Positions 51,322 through 59,337 of a stretch of DNA of 64,000 nucleotides are shown here, piece by piece. The stretch is from Pseudomonas sp. CROZ-RG-20F-R04-15 (GTDB lineage Bacteria; Pseudomonadota; Gammaproteobacteria; Pseudomonadales; Pseudomonadaceae): assembly GCF_022662375.1 (NCBI RefSeq), contig NZ_JAKNQL010000020.1:1-64000 (forward strand), written 5' to 3'. The stretch's first letter is position 1, and each line of letters opens with the position of its first letter. Position numbers and translations under genes: made by a program. A model generated the notes under the pieces. It saw nothing but the letters and a program-made list of their open reading frames with translations, had not been told where the DNA came from and ran no database searches.

Positions 51322-52776
51322 TTAGCTCGGTCGATAAACGCGCACATTGGCATGCCCCTCACTGAGCAAATGGTGAGCATGCAGGCGACTCATCACGCCT
51401 TTGTCGCAATACAGCAGGTACTGGCGAGTCGGATCCAGCTCCTTGAAACGAGCGTTCACTGCATAGAACGGCATCGTCTGTACTTCTACGCCAGCGAGTT
51501 CCAGCGGCTCATCCTCGGCGGCATCCGGGTGACGGATGTCAATCACGATCTGGCCGGCCAGTGCTTCGCTGACTTCTTCAATCTGTACGTCCTGGCCCAA
51601 TTCGTCGATCACCCGATCGATCGGCACCAGTTTGGCGTTTTCGAGCGCACGCTCGAGCACCGCCATGTCGAATTCTTTCTCTTCGTGCTCAACACGACCG
51701 CGCTTGGCGGCGGTCTTCGGGTTGACCGAAATGACCCCGCAGTATTCCGGCATGTGCCGGGCGAAATCGGCAGTTCCGATCTCGTTGGCGGTGTCGATGA
51801 TGTCCTGCTTGTGCGCCACGATCAGCGGACGCAGGACCAGTTTGTCGGTCACGCAGTCGATCACCGACAGGTTCGGCAGTGTCTGGCTCGACACCTGAGA
51901 GATCGCCTCGCCAGTGACCAGCGCTTCGATCTGCAGGCGATCGGCGATGTTGGAGGCCGCGCGCAACATCATACGCTTCAATACGACGCCCATATGACTG
52001 TTATCGACTTTGCCGAGAATTTCGCCCAACACTTCTTCGAACGGAACACTGACAAATAGCACGCGTTGCGAGCTGCCGTACTTCTTCCAGATGAAATGCG
52101 CGACTTCCATCACGCCCAATTCATGGGCACGACCGCCCAGATTGAAGAAGCAGAAGTGCGTCATCAGGCCGCGACGAATGATCTGGTAGGCCGCCACGGT
52201 CGAGTCAAAGCCGCCGGACATCAATACCAGCGTCTGCTCCAGTGCGCCGAGCGGGTAGCCGCCGATGCCGTTGTGCTGGCTGTGAATCACAAACAACCGT
52301 TTGTCGCGAACTTCGATACGGACTTCGATTTCCGGCGCTTTCAGGTCAATACCGGCAGCACCGCACTCACGGCGCAGCTTGCTGCCGACGTATTTTTCGA
52401 CGTCCATCGAACTGAAGCTGTGCTTGCCCGCGCGCTTGCAGCGCACCGAGAAAATCTTCCCGGCCAGTGCAGCGCCGTAGTGCTCTTTGCACTTCTCGGT
52501 GATGTCGTCGAAGTCGCCCAGCGGGTACTCGTCGATCTGCAGAAAATGCGCGATGCCCGGCATGCAGGTCAGGCGCTCACCCATCTCTTTCAAGGCTTTG
52601 GCGTCGGTAACGCGGGTTTCCAGCTCGAGATTGTCCCACACACCGTTCACCACCACGGCCGGGTCCAGGTCGCGGAGCACGGTGCGGATGTTCTTGGCCA
52701 GCTGGCGGATGAATTTCGTCCGGACAGGTCGGCTTTTGATGGTGATCTCGGGGAAGACTTTTACGATTAGTTTCAT
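51322..52776 (-). CDS. thiI: tRNA 4-thiouridine synthase / thiazole sulfurtransferase ThiI
   Basis: A 484-residue three-domain protein: THUMP (about residues 60-165), PP-loop ATPase (LVLMSGGFDSTVAAY, about 181-195) and a C-terminal rhodanese domain with the persulfide Cys in YLLYCDKGVMS near residue 458. It thiolates U8 of tRNA and passes sulfur to thiamine synthesis. The start MKLIVKVFPEI is the family start; upstream in-frame codons are not conserved. Confidence 0.95.
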   Translation of the reverse strand: MKLIVKVFPEITIKSRPVRTKFIRQLAKNIRTVLRDLDPAVVVNGVWDNLELETRVTDAKALKEMGERLTCMPGIAHFLQIDEYPLGDFDDITEKCKEHYGAALAGKIFSVRCKRAGKHSFSSMDVEKYVGSKLRRECGAAGIDLKAPEIEVRIEVRDKRLFVIHSQHNGIGGYPLGALEQTLVLMSGGFDSTVAAYQIIRRGLMTHFCFFNLGGRAHELGVMEVAHFIWKKYGSSQRVLFVSVPFEEVLGEILGKVDNSHMGVVLKRMMLRAASNIADRLQIEALVTGEAISQVSSQTLPNLSVIDCVTDKLVLRPLIVAHKQDIIDTANEIGTADFARHMPEYCGVISVNPKTAAKRGRVEHEEKEFDMAVLERALENAKLVPIDRVIDELGQDVQIEEVSEALAGQIVIDIRHPDAAEDEPLELAGVEVQTMPFYAVNARFKELDPTRQYLLYCDKGVMSRLHAHHLLSEGHANVRVYRPS

Positions 52777-53104
52777 GAAAACAGCGCGCGAACGGCCAGC
52801 CGAAAAAGGGGGGCGCGGATTATAGCGGAAATTGCTCAAGGTTTAACCAGTTAATGTGCAGAAGGTTTTGCATGCACCAAAACAGGTCATTTTCGTTTTA
52901 TGACGCTACATTAAAGGGCGCAATTTTCTGCATTCAGGCGCTTTGCGCCTTAATAAGCGTGAAATTGGGGCAAAAAACCCATGCTGGGGCACTGGCATGC
53001 AATTTGCTCCCTTGTGAGGCAGGTTGCCTTGGCAGAGTATTCGCGCCGGCATCACCCAAATTCAAGGGCATCCACTACCAAGCCCGAAGCCACCCGGAGG
53101 ACAT
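52777..53104. other. glnA upstream region
   Basis: This 328-nt region between divergent thiI and glnA holds the sigma54 promoter at 52993-53008. A candidate NtrC half-palindrome (TGCACCAAAACAGGTCA, 52873-52889) lies about 130 nt upstream of the start but its right half is poor. There is also GGCG-CTTT-CGCC near 52937-52950. Confidence 0.5.
52993..53008 (+). promoter_or_regulatory. Sigma54 promoter of glnA
   Basis: TGGCATGCAATTTGCT fits TGGCAC-N5-TTGCW with GG-N10-GC spacing. The predicted start near 53019 leaves an 86-nt leader to the ATG. NtrC-activated glnA transcription is the rule in pseudomonads. Confidence 0.8.
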
Positions 53105-54511
53105 ATGTCGAAGACGGTTCAACTCATCAAAGATCATGACGTCAAGTGGATTGATCTGCGCTTCACGGACACCAAAGGCACTCAGCACCACGTGACCATG
53201 CCGGCTCGCGATGCGCTGGATGAAGACTTCTTCGAAGTCGGCAAGATGTTCGACGGCTCCTCCATCGCTGGCTGGAAAGGCATCGAAGCCTCCGACATGA
53301 TCCTGATGCCGGTTGACGAAACTGCCGTTCTCGACCCGTTCACCGAAGACGCCACCCTGATCCTGGTGTGCGACATCATCGAACCTTCGAGCATGCAAGG
53401 CTACGACCGCGACCCACGTGCGATCGCCAAGCGCGCCGAGGAACACCTGAAAGCCACCGGTATCGGTGACACCGTGTTCGCCGGTCCAGAGCCTGAGTTC
53501 TTCATCTTTGACTCGGTGAAATTCAAGTCGGACATCTCCGGCTCGATGTTCAAGATCTACTCCGAGCAAGGTTCGTGGATGTCCGACCAGGACATCGAAG
53601 GCGGCAACAAGGGTCACCGTCCAGGCGTCAAAGGCGGCTACTTCCCGGTTCCACCGTTCGACCACGACCACGAAATCCGTACCTCCATGTGCAACGCACT
53701 GGAAGAAATGGGCCTGACCGTTGAAGTTCACCACCACGAAGTGGCGACTGCCGGCCAGAACGAAATCGGCGTCAAGTTCAACACCCTGGTGAAGAAAGCC
53801 GACGAGACCCAAACCCTGAAGTACGTTGTGCACAACGTTGCTGACGCTTACGGCCGCACCGCGACCTTCATGCCGAAGCCACTGTACGGCGACAACGGTT
53901 CGGGCATGCACGTACACATGTCGATCTGGAAAGACGGCAAGAACACCTTCGCCGGTGAAGGCTATGCCGGCCTGTCCGATACCGCTCTGTATTTCATCGG
54001 CGGCATCATCAAACACGGTAAGGCCCTGAACGGCTTCACCAACCCGGCGACCAACTCCTACAAGCGTCTGGTACCAGGCTTCGAAGCGCCGGTAATGCTG
54101 GCCTACTCGGCTCGCAACCGTTCCGCGTCGATCCGTATTCCTTACGTGTCGAGCCCGAAAGCCCGCCGTATCGAAGCCCGCTTCCCGGATCCGGCTGCCA
54201 ACCCGTACCTGGCCTTCGCAGCTCTGCTGATGGCCGGCCTGGACGGTATCCAGAACAAGATTCACCCTGGCGACGCCGCTGACAAGAACCTGTACGACCT
54301 GCCGCCTGAAGAGGCGAAAGAGATCCCGCAAGTTTGTGGCAGCCTGAAAGAAGCCCTGGAAGAGCTGGACAAGGGCCGCGCGTTCCTGACCAAGGGCGGC
54401 GTGTTCTCCGACGACTTCATCGACGCTTACATCGCGCTGAAATCGGAAGAAGAAATCAAGGTTCGCACCTTCGTACACCCACTGGAATATGAGCTGTACT
54501 ACAGCTGCTGA
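53105..54511 (+). CDS. glnA: Type I glutamine synthetase
   Basis: A 468-residue GSI-beta enzyme that assimilates ammonium. The adenylylation site Tyr397 is intact in NLYDLPPEE, so it should be regulated by GlnE. Metal and ATP motifs FAGPEPEFF, NGSGMHVHMS and KPLYGDNG are present. The start MSKTVQLI follows a strong GGAGGACAT. It is followed by its own terminator and separated from ntrBC by two DUF4124 genes. Confidence 0.97.
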   Translation: MSKTVQLIKDHDVKWIDLRFTDTKGTQHHVTMPARDALDEDFFEVGKMFDGSSIAGWKGIEASDMILMPVDETAVLDPFTEDATLILVCDIIEPSSMQGYDRDPRAIAKRAEEHLKATGIGDTVFAGPEPEFFIFDSVKFKSDISGSMFKIYSEQGSWMSDQDIEGGNKGHRPGVKGGYFPVPPFDHDHEIRTSMCNALEEMGLTVEVHHHEVATAGQNEIGVKFNTLVKKADETQTLKYVVHNVADAYGRTATFMPKPLYGDNGSGMHVHMSIWKDGKNTFAGEGYAGLSDTALYFIGGIIKHGKALNGFTNPATNSYKRLVPGFEAPVMLAYSARNRSASIRIPYVSSPKARRIEARFPDPAANPYLAFAALLMAGLDGIQNKIHPGDAADKNLYDLPPEEAKEIPQVCGSLKEALEELDKGRAFLTKGGVFSDDFIDAYIALKSEEEIKVRTFVHPLEYELYYSC

Positions 54512-54539
54512 TCCGGGAGCGCCGCGTTTCTCGGCGTGA

Positions 54540-54574
54540 CAAAAAGAGGCCTCCTTCGGGAGGCCTTTTTTATT
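54540..54574 (+). terminator. Rho-independent terminator of glnA
   Basis: AGGCCTCC-TTCG-GGAGGCCT stem followed by TTTTTT, 29 nt after the glnA stop. Confidence 0.92.
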
Positions 54575-54585
54575 GCAGATCAAAA

Positions 54586-54735
54586 ACCCCTCACCCTAAC
54601 CCTCTCCCAAAGGGAGAGGGGACTGATCTCCATGCTTTTCAGAACCTGAGTTCACATGGCAATTTCAGGTCGATGGAATTTGTAAGAGCAACACGGTCAA
54701 TCCCCTCTCCCTCTGGGAGAGGGCTAGGGTGAGGG
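54586..54735 (+). repeat. MITE-like intergenic element, copy D
   Basis: Outer arms CCCCTCACCCTAACCCTCTCCC and CCCTCTCCCTCTGGGAGAGGG followed by CTAGGGTGAGGG. It lacks one half of the inner CGACCT pair seen in copies A and B. Confidence 0.82.
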
Positions 54736-54818
54736 CATTACCAGATGTTTACCGAGTTGGGCCAACCGCCGCACCTGTCCTATGCTGCACCCCATCGCTT
54801 TCAATCCCGGTCGATTTC

Positions 54819-55331
54819 ATGGGTCGCACCTTTCTCTACATTCTGCTGCTGATCGCCCTGCCCGCCGCCGCGCAGATCTACAAGTACACCGATGCCAACG
54901 GCAACACGGTCTACAGCGATCACTCGCCGGACGGCGTACAGGCGCAGCCGGTGGAATTGCCGCCGCTCAACCGTGTCGAGCCGCAAGCGCCCAGCGCACC
55001 ATCCGCGCCCGAAAACGACGACCGTGAACCTGCGCGCAACGCCTACGACACTCTCGAGCTCGCCGGCCTGCCCAGCGAAGAAGCCCTTCGCGCCAACAAC
55101 GGCACGTTCACGGTCAACGTGCAGATCAAGCCGCGCCTGCAACCGCCGCATCAATTAAGGCTGGTGCTCGACGATGAGCCTTACGGTCAGCCGAGCAACG
55201 TGCCGATCCTGCAACTGGTGAACGTCGATCGCGGCGAACACCGACTCGCCGTGCAGGTGATTGACGGGCAAACAATCATCCAGCAGAGCCCACCCGTCGC
55301 CCTTAGCGTGCAGCGGGTGCACAAGCCATGA
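54819..55331 (+). CDS. DUF4124 domain protein (first of pair)
   Basis: A 170-residue exported protein: signal peptide MGRTFLYILLLIALPAAAQ, then the DUF4124 motif IYKYTDANGNTVYSDHSP immediately after cleavage, a Pro-rich linker and an Ig-like beta domain (about residues 85-165). Function unknown. The upstream in-frame ORF extension overlaps the repeat element and was dropped. Its stop overlaps the next gene (ATGA). Confidence 0.87.
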   Translation: MGRTFLYILLLIALPAAAQIYKYTDANGNTVYSDHSPDGVQAQPVELPPLNRVEPQAPSAPSAPENDDREPARNAYDTLELAGLPSEEALRANNGTFTVNVQIKPRLQPPHQLRLVLDDEPYGQPSNVPILQLVNVDRGEHRLAVQVIDGQTIIQQSPPVALSVQRVHKP

Positions 55332-55951
55332 TCCGCGCGTGGTTGTTCGTCCTGTCGGCGCTGATGTCGCTGCAAGCCTCAGCCGAGGTCTTCACTTATA
55401 CCGACGCGCAAGGCCATCGCGTCTATACCGACCAACCACGCGGCAATGCCAAGCGAGTGCCGATCGCCACCAGTAACCGCATGTCGGCCAACCCCATCGC
55501 CGCCGCGCCGATCACCACCGCGAAAAAATCCCCGGAGCAACCGCCCTTCCACTACGACATGCTGCGCATTCTGGTGCCCGAACCCGATGCAACCATTCGC
55601 AGCAGCGCCGGGGAAATCATCGTCAGCGTCACCAGCGAACCGGGCCTGCAACGCGGCCACCGCTATCGCCTGCTGCTGGATGGGCAGGCCACCGGCGAAC
55701 CCGGCCTGAGTCCGGTGTTCCCGCTGAACAATATCGATCGTGGCAGCCACAATCTCTCCGTCGAAATCCTCGACGCTGAAGGCAGAACAGTCGAACGCAC
55801 CGCCAACCAGCCCTTCCACATGCTGCGCATTTCCCTCGCGCAGAAACGCCCGGTCAAACCCTGCGTCGCCGAAGACTACGGCGTGCGCCCGGAATGCCCC
55901 CTGAAAGACAAACCGCCCGAGCCAAAAAACCCCTTCCTGCGTTTCTTCTAA
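55328..55951 (+). CDS. DUF4124 domain protein (second of pair)
   Basis: A 207-residue paralogue of the preceding gene: signal peptide (MIRAWLFVLSALMSLQASA), DUF4124 motif VFTYTDAQGHRVYTDQP, linker, and the same Ig-like domain (about residues 75-165, LVPEPDATIRSSAGEIIVSV). A Cys-containing tail (KPCVAEDYGVRPECPL) could form a disulfide. Translationally coupled to the first. Conserved between glnA and ntrB in pseudomonads; role unknown. Confidence 0.87.
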   Translation: MIRAWLFVLSALMSLQASAEVFTYTDAQGHRVYTDQPRGNAKRVPIATSNRMSANPIAAAPITTAKKSPEQPPFHYDMLRILVPEPDATIRSSAGEIIVSVTSEPGLQRGHRYRLLLDGQATGEPGLSPVFPLNNIDRGSHNLSVEILDAEGRTVERTANQPFHMLRISLAQKRPVKPCVAEDYGVRPECPLKDKPPEPKNPFLRFF

Positions 55952-55964
55952 CGCCGTTCAGCTT

Positions 55965-55984
55965 TGCGCACTATATTGGTGCAA
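55965..55984. promoter_or_regulatory. NtrC-binding site upstream of ntrBC
   Basis: TGCGCACTATATTGGTGCAA contains GCAC-TATATTG-GTGC, the classical NtrC enhancer palindrome. It lies about 150 bp upstream of the predicted ntrB start site. Confidence 0.8.
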
Positions 55985-56108
55985 TAGCTTGCACCCTACT
56001 CACATTCCAACCCATTTTGGTTCGAAACTACCCGCCAGAGCAGGCCATGTGCCACGCAAACGAGCGTCAAACGCCTGTTTCACGGGTTAAGCGCTTCTTT
56101 TCAGAGCC

Positions 56109-56125
56109 TTGGTTTGGTTTTTGCA
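56109..56125 (+). promoter_or_regulatory. Sigma54 promoter of ntrBC
   Basis: TTGGTTTGGTTTTTGCA has GG-N10-GC and a TTTGCA -12 element; the -24 flank is TTGGT rather than TGGCA. The predicted start near 56136 is 47 nt before the ntrB ATG. Confidence 0.65.
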
Positions 56126-56182
56126 TTTTCCGTTCACCGACGCTTGTTATTTGCGCACGCTCCGCCCCCAAAAGAGGCTCCG

Positions 56183-57268
56183 ATGACTATTAGCGACGCA
56201 ATCCACCGTTTGCTGCTCGACAATCTGACCACCGCCACCATCCTGCTCGACGCCGAATTGCGCCTCGAGTACATGAACCCGGCGGCGGAGATGCTGCTCG
56301 CCATCAGCGGGCAGCGCAGCCATGGCCAGTTCATCAGCGAGCTGTTCACCGAATCCACCGAGGCGCTCAATTCCCTGCGCCAGGCGGTGGAACAGGCGCA
56401 TCCGTTTACCAAACGCGAAGCGATGCTCACCGCACTGACCGGCCAGACGCTGACCGTGGATTACGCGGTGACGCCGATCCTCAGCAACGGCGCCACGATG
56501 TTGCTGCTGGAAGTCCACCCGCGTGACCGCCTGCTGCGGATCACCAAGGAAGAGGCGCAACTGTCGAAACAGGAAACCAGCAAGATGCTGGTGCGCGGCC
56601 TTGCCCACGAGATCAAAAATCCGCTCGGCGGCATCCGTGGCGCTGCGCAATTGCTGGCCCGCGAACTGCCGGAAGAAAGCCTGCGCGACTACACCAACGT
56701 GATCATTGAAGAAGCCGATCGCCTGCGCAATCTGGTCGATCGCATGCTCGGCTCGAACAAGCTGCCGTCGCTGGCCATGTGCAACGTCCACGAAGTGCTC
56801 GAGCGCGTCTGCCAACTGGTCGAAGCCGAAAGCCAGGGCTGCATCACCTTGGTGCGCGATTACGACCCGAGCATTCCCGACGTGTTGATCGACCGCGAGC
56901 AAATGATTCAGGCGGTGTTGAACATCGTGCGCAACGCAATGCAGGCAATCAGCAGCCAGAACGAGCTGCGTCTGGGCCGCATCAGCCTGCGCACCCGCGC
57001 CATGCGCCAGTTCACCATCGGCCACATCCGCCATCGCCTGGTGACCAAGATCGAGATCATCGACAACGGTCCCGGGATCCCGGCGGAACTTCAGGAAACC
57101 ATTTTCTTTCCCATGGTCAGCGGACGCCCGGACGGTACCGGACTCGGCCTGGCCATTACCCAGAACATCATCAGCCAGCACCAGGGCCTGATCGAGTGTG
57201 ACAGCCATCCAGGCCACACCACCTTCTCGATCTTTCTGCCACTGGAACAAGGAGCCACATCGACATGA
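56183..57268 (+). CDS. ntrB: Nitrogen regulation sensor kinase/phosphatase NtrB
   Basis: A 361-residue cytoplasmic two-component kinase: PAS domain (about residues 8-115), HisKA with phospho-acceptor His142 in LAHEIKNPLGG, and an ATPase domain with DNGPGIP and GTGLGLAI. Controlled by PII to phosphorylate or dephosphorylate NtrC. The start MTISDAIHRL follows AGAGG; no membrane segment. ntrC overlaps its stop by 4 nt. Confidence 0.96.
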   Translation: MTISDAIHRLLLDNLTTATILLDAELRLEYMNPAAEMLLAISGQRSHGQFISELFTESTEALNSLRQAVEQAHPFTKREAMLTALTGQTLTVDYAVTPILSNGATMLLLEVHPRDRLLRITKEEAQLSKQETSKMLVRGLAHEIKNPLGGIRGAAQLLARELPEESLRDYTNVIIEEADRLRNLVDRMLGSNKLPSLAMCNVHEVLERVCQLVEAESQGCITLVRDYDPSIPDVLIDREQMIQAVLNIVRNAMQAISSQNELRLGRISLRTRAMRQFTIGHIRHRLVTKIEIIDNGPGIPAELQETIFFPMVSGRPDGTGLGLAITQNIISQHQGLIECDSHPGHTTFSIFLPLEQGATST

Positions 57269-58701
57269 GCCGTAGTGAAACCGTGTGGATCGTCGATGAC
57301 GACCGTTCTATCCGTTGGGTTCTGGAAAAGGCCTTGCAGCAGGAAGGCATGACCACGCAAAGCTTCGACAGCGCTGATGGCGTGATGAGTCGGCTGGCCC
57401 GTCAGCAGCCGGACGTGATCATTTCCGACATTCGCATGCCGGGTGCCAGCGGTCTGGATTTGTTGGCGCGGATTCGCGAGCAGCACCCACGGTTGCCGGT
57501 CATCATCATGACCGCTCACTCCGATCTGGACAGCGCGGTCGCCTCGTATCAGGGCGGCGCGTTCGAGTACCTGCCGAAGCCGTTCGACGTTGATGAAGCG
57601 GTGTCGCTGGTCAAGCGCGCCAATCAGCACGCACAAGAACAGCAAGGCCTGGAAGTCGTGCCAGCACTGACGCGCACCCCGGAAATCATCGGCGAAGCGC
57701 CGGCGATGCAGGAAGTGTTTCGCGCCATCGGGCGCTTGAGCCACTCGAACATCACCGTGCTGATCAACGGCGAATCGGGCACCGGTAAAGAACTGGTCGC
57801 CCACGCCCTGCACCGCCACAGCCCGCGCGCGGCCTCGCCGTTCATCGCGTTGAACATGGCGGCGATCCCCAAGGATCTGATGGAATCCGAGCTGTTCGGC
57901 CACGAAAAGGGCGCGTTCACCGGTGCGGCAAACCTGCGTCGCGGGCGCTTTGAACAGGCTGACGGCGGCACGCTGTTCCTCGATGAAATCGGCGACATGC
58001 CGGCCGATACCCAGACCCGCCTGTTGCGCGTATTGGCCGACGGCGAGTTCTATCGTGTTGGCGGCCATGTCCCGGTCAAGGTCGACGTGCGCATCATTGC
58101 GGCGACGCACCAGAATCTGGAAACCCTCGTCCATGCCGGCAAATTCCGTGAGGACTTGTTCCATCGCCTCAACGTGATCCGCATCCACATTCCGCGCCTG
58201 TCGGATCGTCGCGAAGACATTCCGACCCTGGCCAGGCATTTCCTCAGCCGCGCCGCGCAGGAACTGGCGGTCGAGCCGAAACTGCTGAAAAGCGAGACAG
58301 AGGAATACCTGAAAAATCTGCCGTGGGGCGGCAACGTGCGTCAGCTGGAGAACACGTGCCGCTGGATCACCGTGATGGCTTCCGGGCGCGAAGTACACAT
58401 CAGCGACCTGCCGCCAGAACTGCTGAACCTGCCGCAGGACTCGGCGCCGGTGACCAACTGGGAGCAGGCACTGCGTCAGTGGGCCGATCAGGCGTTGGCG
58501 CGCGGCCAGTCGAGCCTGCTTGACAGCGCGGTGCCAGCGTTTGAGCGGATCATGATCGAGACGGCGCTGAAGCATACGGCCGGACGTCGGCGTGATGCCG
58601 CGGTGTTGCTGGGTTGGGGGCGTAATACCCTGACGCGCAAGATCAAGGAGTTGGGAATGAAGGTTGATGGTGGCGATGATGATGAGGGGGATGAGGGTTA
58701 A
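57265..58701 (+). CDS. ntrC: Nitrogen regulation response regulator NtrC
   Basis: A 478-residue sigma54 activator: receiver domain with phospho-acceptor Asp55 (ISDIRMPG), AAA+ domain with Walker A GESGTGKE (169-176), the sigma54-contacting GAFTGA loop (216-221) and GGTLFLDEIGDMP, and a Fis-type helix-turn-helix near the C-terminus (RRRDAAVLLGWGRNTLTRKIKEL). It activates glnA, ntrBC and probably nrsZ in this window. Confidence 0.97.
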   Translation: MSRSETVWIVDDDRSIRWVLEKALQQEGMTTQSFDSADGVMSRLARQQPDVIISDIRMPGASGLDLLARIREQHPRLPVIIMTAHSDLDSAVASYQGGAFEYLPKPFDVDEAVSLVKRANQHAQEQQGLEVVPALTRTPEIIGEAPAMQEVFRAIGRLSHSNITVLINGESGTGKELVAHALHRHSPRAASPFIALNMAAIPKDLMESELFGHEKGAFTGAANLRRGRFEQADGGTLFLDEIGDMPADTQTRLLRVLADGEFYRVGGHVPVKVDVRIIAATHQNLETLVHAGKFREDLFHRLNVIRIHIPRLSDRREDIPTLARHFLSRAAQELAVEPKLLKSETEEYLKNLPWGGNVRQLENTCRWITVMASGREVHISDLPPELLNLPQDSAPVTNWEQALRQWADQALARGQSSLLDSAVPAFERIMIETALKHTAGRRRDAAVLLGWGRNTLTRKIKELGMKVDGGDDDEGDEG

Positions 58702-58742
58702 CGGTTTTTTCACTTGAGGGTGGTTGTGTACTCAGGATCATC

Positions 58743-58903
58743 CCCCTCACCCCAGCCCTCTCCCCCCAGTGGGAGAGGGGGAAAGGGAGCCGATTCGTGT
58801 AATTCTCAAAATCTGAGTTCGACTCGGTATTTCACGTCGGCGTATTTCTCACAAACCACGCGGTCAGTCCCCTCTCCCTCTGGGAGAGGGCTAGGGTGAG
58901 GGG
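58743..58903 (+). repeat. MITE-like intergenic element, copy E
   Basis: Outer arms CCCCTCACCCCAGCCCTCTCC and CCCTCTCCCTCTGGGAGAGGG then CTAGGGTGAGGGG. A single inner CGTCGGCGTATT remains. It lies directly before the NtrC-like site of nrsZ. Confidence 0.82.
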
Positions 58904-58909
58904 CCACCA

Positions 58910-58926
58910 TGCACCGCATCAATGCA
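58910..58926. promoter_or_regulatory. Candidate NtrC site upstream of nrsZ
   Basis: TGCACCGCATCAATGCA reads GCAC-N7-ATGC, one base off the GCAC-N7-GTGC palindrome. It is about 160 bp upstream of the sigma54 promoter, a normal enhancer distance. Confidence 0.55.
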
Positions 58927-59003
58927 CAATGACCCGCGATCGCGCACAACCGCATCGCCACCCTTCATTCTGAAAACACCGAACAAACCATTATCCAAAT
59001 ACA

Positions 59004-59028
59004 CAAAAGCCCCGAATTCCGGGGCTTT
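59004..59028 (+). terminator. Rho-independent terminator after ntrC
   Basis: AAAGCCCCG-AATT-CGGGGCTTT hairpin. It insulates the nrsZ promoter from ntrBC read-through; the T run on the plus strand is short. Confidence 0.75.
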
Positions 59029-59069
59029 CGCGTTTCCAACCAGCTTTTTTGTTTCAACAGATTAAAACC

Positions 59070-59085
59070 TGGCACGCCCCCTGCA
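59070..59085 (+). promoter_or_regulatory. Sigma54 promoter of nrsZ
   Basis: TGGCACGCCCCCTGCA matches the TGGCACG-N4-TTGCA consensus except one base, with exact GG-N10-GC spacing. The predicted start is near 59095. No protein-coding gene follows on this strand, only the tandem repeats. Confidence 0.85.
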
Positions 59086-59094
59086 ATACCTCTC

Positions 59095-59335
59095 ACAGGT
59101 GATTCGTTTCACCACCCGTTTCGGGGACCTTGGTACAGGCAGGCCGGGGATTCCCCTCTTTACACCGGGCGCACACCGCGACGCGATGCGCCCACCCTTT
59201 TGGGATCCTTGGTACAGGCAGGCCGGGGGTTCCCTCTTTACACCGGACCGACGCTCGCAGCGAAGTCCGCCCGTTTTGGGAACCCTGATACAGGCAGGTC
59301 AGGGATTCCCGCTTTTATACCTCCCATCACTCGAG
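59095..59335 (+). ncRNA. nrsZ: Nitrogen-regulated small RNA NrsZ (three-repeat form)
   Basis: Three tandem units start near 59124, 59202 and 59278. Each opens with about 48 conserved nt (CTTGGTACAGGCAGGCCGGGG..TTCCC..CTCTTTACACCGG), the third more diverged. Between units are GC hairpins with different sequence but similar form: GGGCGCA/TGCGCCC (59167-59193) and CGGAC/GTCCG enclosing CGCT/AGCG (59242-59268). The region lies just downstream of ntrC behind a sigma54 promoter. In P. aeruginosa, NrsZ is an NtrC/RpoN-controlled RNA at this place made of repeated stem-loops. The 3' end is uncertain, since the convergent LRR gene begins at once and no clear terminator is seen. Confidence 0.75.
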
Positions 59336-59337
59336 CG

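Noticed and set aside
52873..52889. NtrC site upstream of glnA
   Set aside because: Only the left half (TGCACC) is good; the right half AGGTCA has two mismatches. Mentioned in the region note but not called as a site.
57091..58713. 540-residue minus-strand frame opposite ntrC
   Set aside because: Antisense shadow; ntrC shows all expected domains.
59124..59330. CRISPR-like array
   Set aside because: Only three units, long conserved part of 48 nt, later unit diverged, spacers themselves form hairpins, and no cas genes are near.
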